Positions 59,726-64,000 of a stretch of 64,000 bases of DNA are shown here, piece after piece. The notes under the pieces are model-generated. The model saw only the letters and a program-made list of their open reading frames with translations. It was not told where the DNA came from and did no database searches. The stretch comes from Corynebacterium sp. MSK008. GTDB lineage: Bacteria; Actinomycetota; Actinomycetes; Mycobacteriales; Mycobacteriaceae. Each line of letters begins with the position of its first letter. The first letter of the stretch is position 1. Position numbers and translations under genes: made by a program. The stretch covers positions 218,640 to 282,639 of the forward strand of contig NZ_JASPJX010000002.1 in NCBI RefSeq assembly GCF_030232585.1, given 5' to 3'.

Positions 59726-61114
59726 TTAGTTCTCCCGGTGGATGTTGATGAGTACGCCGCGGATGCCGGAGTGGAACCCGTCGCGAAGATTCACGCGCTG
59801 GGTTTCGGACAGGGTGTACTCGTGCAGGGTTTCGCAGGCGAACTGCAGCAGTGGCCTATCGATCTCCGGGGGCAGGCCGCCGCCGGACAGGAGGTGGGCG
59901 TTGTCGCGCTGTTCGCTGGAGGCGGCGTTTTCGAACCACCAGTTGGCGTACTGCTGTCCCACGTCGTAGGGGGTTTGGAAGCCGGCGGAGGTCCACACTT
60001 CCTCGGGAAGCGGCACGTAGCGGGAGCGCAGCTTGCGGCGCGGGGCCATCATCGACGGCTTCGGCGCAGGTTTGGGCCCCGGCTTCGGCGCACTTGCAGA
60101 CGCGTCCGAGTTGGCGCCGGAGAGCGACGCAGGCGACGGCTTCGCGCCTTCGGCGGGGGCCGATGGAGCCGGTGTCGACGGGCGGTCCGGTTCGCTGGAG
60201 ACGTTCTGGTTGCCGGGCTTGTTCGACTCGTTGTTGGCCTCCACCTGCGCCTCGGACGGCTCGTCCATCTCCGGTTCGTCCGGGCGGTGGGTGCGCTGCT
60301 GCGAGGTCGGGGTGCCCACGATGTCGGACGGCTTCGGCGCTGCAGGAGTGGCAGCAGGTGCTGGCCCCGGCTTCGGGGCGGACTGAGCGGGCTCCCCGTC
60401 CGAATCCGAGCCGTCCCCCGAAGCCCCCGACGCCCCAGCAGCCTCGGACACCGCGTCCGGCCCGAGCGGGTCCGGGCCCAGCCCTGGAACCGCGGTGGGG
60501 CCGTCCGCCTCTTCGAGCGGAGCAGCGTCGTTAAGCGGGCGCTCCCTGATGCTCGGCGGGAGCGGGCCCTCGAGCACCTGGAGGCGCATGGCGTCTGCGA
60601 AGTCTTCGCGCGGGTCGAGGATGGTGGTGCTGTCGCAGGCGTGGCGCAGGGCGGAGGACATGGAGTCCCAGCCGAAGCCGTAGAGGTGCATGCGCGCGCC
60701 GCGGCTGGTCACTTCCTCGACGCCGGGGATCATGTCCGCGTCGCCGGAGACCAGCACGAAGTCGGTGAACTTCTCGCTCACGCCGTTGACCACTAGGTCG
60801 GCGACGAGGCGGGTGTCCACGCCTTTTTGGGTGCGGCGTTCGCCCCATTCGATGAGCTGGCCGGTGCGCAGTTGCACGCCGTCGCAGGTGCGAAGGGCGC
60901 GCTGGTAGCGGTGCGGGCCGGAGTCGGGGATGCCGTCGTACCAGAACTGGCGGTGGATGGGTTGGTTGAGTTGGTTGGTGATCATTTTGCCGAGGGTTGC
61001 CACAACCTCCGGCAGGTCAATTTCTAACTGTGCGCGGGCGCCGATTTCCCACGAGTTGTAAAAGCTCGCGAGCAGGTATGACGTGTCGACGAACACAAGT
61101 GTGCGTTCAAGCAT
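59726..61114 (-). CDS. NYN (PIN-like) domain protein with long disordered linker
   Basis: 462 residues. The N-terminal 180 are an NYN/LabA-type nuclease fold with acidic residues in VFVDTSYLLASF, QKGVDTRLVADLVV and VLVSGDADMIPGVEE, then RGARMHLYGFG. Residues 190-365 are Pro/Ala/Ser/Asp-rich and disordered. The C-terminal 95 form a conserved helical domain (RRKLRSRYVPLPEEVWTSAGFQTPYDVGQQYANWWFE). Likely a metal-dependent RNase. Monocistronic. Confidence 0.82.
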   Translation of the reverse strand: MLERTLVFVDTSYLLASFYNSWEIGARAQLEIDLPEVVATLGKMITNQLNQPIHRQFWYDGIPDSGPHRYQRALRTCDGVQLRTGQLIEWGERRTQKGVDTRLVADLVVNGVSEKFTDFVLVSGDADMIPGVEEVTSRGARMHLYGFGWDSMSSALRHACDSTTILDPREDFADAMRLQVLEGPLPPSIRERPLNDAAPLEEADGPTAVPGLGPDPLGPDAVSEAAGASGASGDGSDSDGEPAQSAPKPGPAPAATPAAPKPSDIVGTPTSQQRTHRPDEPEMDEPSEAQVEANNESNKPGNQNVSSEPDRPSTPAPSAPAEGAKPSPASLSGANSDASASAPKPGPKPAPKPSMMAPRRKLRSRYVPLPEEVWTSAGFQTPYDVGQQYANWWFENAASSEQRDNAHLLSGGGLPPEIDRPLLQFACETLHEYTLSETQRVNLRDGFHSGIRGVLINIHREN

Positions 61115-61248
61115 GGCTCCTAAATTCCGATTCTTTTTCGTTACTAAGTTGAGTTACACGCACCATCTTGCCTGAAAAGCCTCAGTCATTCCACGTCGTT
61201 ATGGTCACGGTTTCCTGCGAACCCGTTGCGCTCGACAGATCGCCGTGA

Positions 61249-61274
61249 TAGTTAGTTACTCGAGTAACTAACTA
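61249..61274. promoter_or_regulatory. Perfect 26-bp palindrome, operator of the GntR-ABC operon
   Basis: Each half is GAGTAACTAACTA or its inverse. It ends 19 bases before the GntR start codon, with GGAGGGCAGG between. Position and symmetry fit autoregulation by the GntR protein encoded immediately downstream. Confidence 0.75.
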
Positions 61275-61293
61275 ATCAACTGGAGGGCAGGGC

Positions 61294-61668
61294 ATGAACA
61301 CTGATGCAGAGCCGCTCTTCGTGCAGATCGCCAGTTTCGTCGCCGACCTCATTGTCGACGGCACCCTGAAGCCCGGCGAGCAAGCACCGTCGACGAATCA
61401 GCTCGCCCAGTTCCACGAAATCAATCCCGCGACGGCGCGCAAGGGGCTCGCATTGCTTGTCGACGATCACGTGCTGGAAAAGCGCCGCGGCCTGGGCATG
61501 TTCGTCACCGACGGGGCCCGTGACCGGATCCTGGCCAAGCGCCGCGAAGATTTCGCTGGCAACTACATCGCTCCGCTCATCGACGAAGCCGTCCACCTGG
61601 GATATACCCGCTCCACCCTTCACGAACTTATCGACCGCGTCGCAGAAAGCAGAGGCATGTACCAATGA
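61294..61668 (+). CDS. GntR-family regulator, YtrA subfamily
   Basis: 124 residues. The winged HTH spans EPLFVQIASFVADLIVDGTLKPGEQAPSTNQLAQFHEINPATARKGLALLVDDHVLEKRRGLGMFVTDGAR, followed by a short helical tail of about 45 residues, the YtrA arrangement without a large ligand domain. Such regulators repress adjacent ABC genes. Its stop overlaps the ATPase start by four bases (ATGA). Confidence 0.9.
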   Translation: MNTDAEPLFVQIASFVADLIVDGTLKPGEQAPSTNQLAQFHEINPATARKGLALLVDDHVLEKRRGLGMFVTDGARDRILAKRREDFAGNYIAPLIDEAVHLGYTRSTLHELIDRVAESRGMYQ

Positions 61669-62423
61669 CAATCCACACCCGCGACCTCACACGCAGCTTC
61701 GGCTACAAGATTGTGCTCGCCGGCGTCGACCTGGATCTCGGCCCCGGCATCCACGGCCTGCTCGGCCGCAACGGCGTGGGAAAATCCACGCTGCTGCGCA
61801 TCCTGTCCGGTCAACTCAAACCGACCTCCGGCACCGTCGAGGTGTTCGGCGTGCGCCCCTTCGACAACGCCTTTGTCATGGACAACACCTGCCTGACCGG
61901 TGTTGATACCGCCTACCCGGGCTCGTGGTCCGGCGCGGACGTAATCAAGGGTGCGCGGTTGCGCTACCGCACCTGGGACCAGCAGCTTGCCGACGCGCTG
62001 ACCGCCGACTTCGCCATGGATCAGGCATTGGAAACCCGCTACGGGAAGCTCTCCCGCGGCCAGCGTGCCATGATCGCCATCGTTATCGGGCTTGCTTCCG
62101 GCACCGATCTTCTGCTCCTCGACGAGCCCTACGTCGGCCTAGACACCCACAACACCGAGGTGTTCTACCGCCACCTGCTGGATCAGGCGGACACCGGCCG
62201 CACCATCATCATGGCCACCCACCACATCGAGGACGCGGCGAAGGTACTGGATACGGCGGTGATTCTGGGGCGTGAGGGGGTCGTCGTCAAGCAATGTGCT
62301 CCCGAAGCCGCCGACGACTTCGCGGTTGTAGGAGGGGAGCTTTTGCCTATCGACGACGCTCCGCGCCGCGCCCGCCCCGCCCGCTTCGACGACCTCATCG
62401 AGCACTACCTGGAGGTGTACTGA
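61665..62423 (+). CDS. ABC transporter ATPase
   Basis: 252 residues. Walker A GRNGVGKSTLLRI near 36, a divergent Q-loop region (DNTCLTGVDTAYPG), signature KLSRGQRAMIAIVIGLASG, Walker B LLLLDEPYVGLD, and H-loop MATHHIEDA. The LSRGQ signature and YtrA context place it with BceA/YtrB-like exporters. The 62345-62354 segment carries the GCYTATCGAC motif (Leu-Pro-Ile-Asp). Overlaps the next gene by one base. Confidence 0.88.
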   Translation: MTIHTRDLTRSFGYKIVLAGVDLDLGPGIHGLLGRNGVGKSTLLRILSGQLKPTSGTVEVFGVRPFDNAFVMDNTCLTGVDTAYPGSWSGADVIKGARLRYRTWDQQLADALTADFAMDQALETRYGKLSRGQRAMIAIVIGLASGTDLLLLDEPYVGLDTHNTEVFYRHLLDQADTGRTIIMATHHIEDAAKVLDTAVILGREGVVVKQCAPEAADDFAVVGGELLPIDDAPRRARPARFDDLIEHYLEVY

Positions 62424-63421
62424 TGAACACGACCTTGCCCGGATTCTTCCGCCACCAGTTCGTCGCGCCCTCGCTGTACAGGTTGCTGTGGATGGTGCCG
62501 CTGGCGGCGATGTTCGCACTCGGCGCGACGATTACGGACCACCCGCTTACTGCGGTGATGACGCCTTCATTTGTGACCCTCTTTGTGATCGGTGCGCTCT
62601 CGACGGAAGAGACGGCCTACGCGGCCTACGGTATACCGCGGGATCGGCGGCTACGACTGGCCGCGATGGCAGTGGTGCCGGCGGTGGTGATTGGCGCGGC
62701 CGTCGCGTTGCTGCTGCGGACTGATTGGGTTGGAGTTGTGGGCGCCTTGGGGGCGCTCGCAATGGGGCTGCTCATGGGGCAGCGGTTTGTCGCCGGAGAG
62801 GTGCCGGAAGGGCGCGAGCGCGTCCGCGGGCGGCTGGGGTCTGGTGGCTTCCTTGTCGAACTGGTGTGGAAACCGCAGCTGCTGTGGGCTTTGGGTATCG
62901 CGGCGGCGCATTACGTGACGCTGTACCTGGCCAGCTTCATCGGTTCTGAACCGCTCGGAGCGTGGATCGGGGCCTTGCCGTTGTTGGTTTGGTACGGCGT
63001 GTATTGCATGCACGGCTCGGGGATCGCCGGCCCGGACGTCGGCGCGAGCTACGGGGTACCACGGCGGCGTTGGCTCGCGGTCTCGTTCGCGGCATCAGTC
63101 GTGTCGGTACTGCTCTACACAGTCGTTGTTGGTGTTGTCTCAAGTTTGAGCTGGGCCGCGGTGGTGGTCGGGGCGGCAGGTGCCTTTGCCTGCGCTGTGC
63201 TGGGGTCGGCCATAAAAGTCCGGCGCAGTGATATGGGGCTGTTGCCGGCGATGTTCTTGGCCATCCCCATCTCGCGCGCGGCGGAAGAGGCGTTCTTTAT
63301 GGACGGGTATGTCGTGTATTGCCTGGGCGTATCGGGGCTGTTGCTGCTCATCGGCGTTGGCATGCACTGCGCGTATTTGGGTGGCTATATGAACCCAAAG
63401 CGGGCGCATAAGAACATATAA
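62423..63421 (+). CDS. Membrane component of the GntR-linked ABC transporter
   Basis: 332 residues from ATG 62423 overlapping the ATPase TGA. About nine hydrophobic segments arranged as helices 2-4, an amphipathic linker (GQRFVAGEVPEGRERVRGRLG), and a C-terminal group. No conserved enzyme motif. Position after a YtrA-type regulator and ATPase makes it the permease. Substrate unknown; related operons respond to wall-active agents. Confidence 0.78.
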   Translation: MNTTLPGFFRHQFVAPSLYRLLWMVPLAAMFALGATITDHPLTAVMTPSFVTLFVIGALSTEETAYAAYGIPRDRRLRLAAMAVVPAVVIGAAVALLLRTDWVGVVGALGALAMGLLMGQRFVAGEVPEGRERVRGRLGSGGFLVELVWKPQLLWALGIAAAHYVTLYLASFIGSEPLGAWIGALPLLVWYGVYCMHGSGIAGPDVGASYGVPRRRWLAVSFAASVVSVLLYTVVVGVVSSLSWAAVVVGAAGAFACAVLGSAIKVRRSDMGLLPAMFLAIPISRAAEEAFFMDGYVVYCLGVSGLLLLIGVGMHCAYLGGYMNPKRAHKNI

Positions 63422-63978
63422 AAATGGTATCTGTGCTGCGGGTTTGTGTTGTGTGTGGGGTGTGTGTAACTTATATCGAGTCAGCGAGACCGACAACGCC
63501 CCGCTGGAGAGACTGATTGCAGGTTCTCTGGTTTGTGTGGCGGGCAGGAAAACAATCGCTGGCGGATTCCAAAGTCACTTGAGGCTGGCTCACTGTGTGT
63601 GGGTTGGTTTGGGTGTGCTGGTGTTGTTTGAGAACTCGATAGTGTGCCAATGTACTTTTGTTGCGTGGGTGTGTTTGCCTGCCTCGTTTTGTGCACTGTG
63701 TGGTGCGTGCCGTTGGGTGTGTGCCGGTGGTGGCGTGGTTGAATTCCAATGATGGATCGCGTCATCGTTTTGGTTCAGTGTGCGTGGGGTGTGGTTGAAC
63801 ATGTTTCACGTATTTTTGGCCGACCCCTGGTTATGACCCCGTCGGGTTGGGGGTTGGTTGTTGAACCTTTGTAATTTTTGGATTTTGCCAGTCACTGATG
63901 CTCATGTTTGTGGGTGTTGGTGTTTGGTTTGTTTTTGGTTGGGTTTGGGCTTTTCACGGCCTGTTTCTTTCTGAAACG
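63422..63978 (+). promoter_or_regulatory. rRNA operon promoter region and leader
   Basis: 557 bases with GT-rich sequence and no gene. GAGAACTCGATAGTGTG at 63630-63646 resembles the leader element (boxA/boxB region) found before actinobacterial 16S genes and needed for antitermination and processing. I cannot assign the individual promoters with confidence. Confidence 0.7.
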
Positions 63979-64000
63979 TTTTTGTGGAGAGTTTGATCCT
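63979..64000 (+). rRNA. 16S ribosomal RNA (5' end only)
   Basis: The final bases TTTTTGTGGAGAGTTTGATC, continued by CT, are the conserved start of bacterial 16S rRNA. The gene runs off the window. Confidence 0.93.

Noticed and set aside
1..63978. tRNA genes
   Set aside because: No segment with a convincing T-arm, anticodon arm and acceptor stem was found by eye; short ones could have been missed.
1..64000. CRISPR array or cas genes
   Set aside because: No regularly spaced repeats with unique spacers and no cas-like proteins were seen on either strand.

Overview
The window is high-GC actinobacterial chromosome, almost certainly from a Corynebacterium. The evidence is the gene order PBP - GT87 - small membrane protein - rpsF - ssb - rplI - dnaB without rpsR, a DUF5318 gene in front of the PBP, a ChrSA/HrtBA-type haem-response locus, GTG/TTG and apparently leaderless starts, IS6-family DNA and corynebacterial plasmid Rep remnants. 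The last 22 bases are the 5' end of a 16S rRNA gene. rpsF, leuS, dnaB and the rRNA operon all lie on the + strand, so + is probably the leading strand.

Layout. 1-5.4 kb: catabolic operon (amidohydrolase, M20 carbamoylase/amidase, Ser/Thr-type transporter, PLP aminotransferase, flavodoxin-like protein). 5.35-8.3 kb: a second copy of the transporter between two paralogous secreted, C-terminally anchored small proteins. 8.5-20 kb: leuS, a DUF4013-like membrane protein, oxidoreductase, VanZ/YidH/DUF202 operon, DcuC-like carrier and pirin-like protein. 18.5-22 kb: a two-component system divergent from an FtsX/ATPase exporter, the arrangement of ChrSA/HrtBA haem detoxification. 22-34 kb: MFS carrier, surface protein, flavin monooxygenase, NAD(P)HX repair enzyme, Nei glycosylase, DUF1846, HTH protein, a deleted PIG-L gene, TrhO, universal stress protein and MarR. 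34-40 kb: cell-wall and replication/translation core (PBP, GT87, rpsF, ssb, rplI).

Between rplI and dnaB (39.8-51.6 kb) lies an accessory region. It carries a secreted trypsin-like protease, two related small ATPases, and a RecQ-family helicase with a phosphoribosyltransferase-like tail. A roughly 3.1 kb block running from downstream of rplI into the middle of recQ is present twice; the first recQ copy is truncated exactly where a second rplI terminator and a decayed protease copy begin. The second copy is filled with a plasmid mosaic: resolvase fragment, low-GC orphan gene, a complete IS6-family element, a frameshifted rep gene whose C-terminus is fused in frame to a beta-lactamase-like hydrolase, an IS6 fragment and a second rep fragment. 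Upstream of dnaB is a DnaA-box cluster.

51.6-64 kb: dnaB, an MFS carrier, a copper block (CopA, CopZ-like chaperone, and a cysteine-less chaperone look-alike) divergent from thioredoxin, PspA, an NYN-domain protein, a GntR-ABC operon with a perfect 26-bp palindrome in front, and the rRNA leader.

Two genome-scale signals stand out. The decamer GTCGATARGC occurs 17 times, mostly inside genes and often spelled with rare codons, and is absent from the regions that look acquired. Two modular intergenic repeat families (three and two copies) share a CCCAGGTC core and twice sit side by side.
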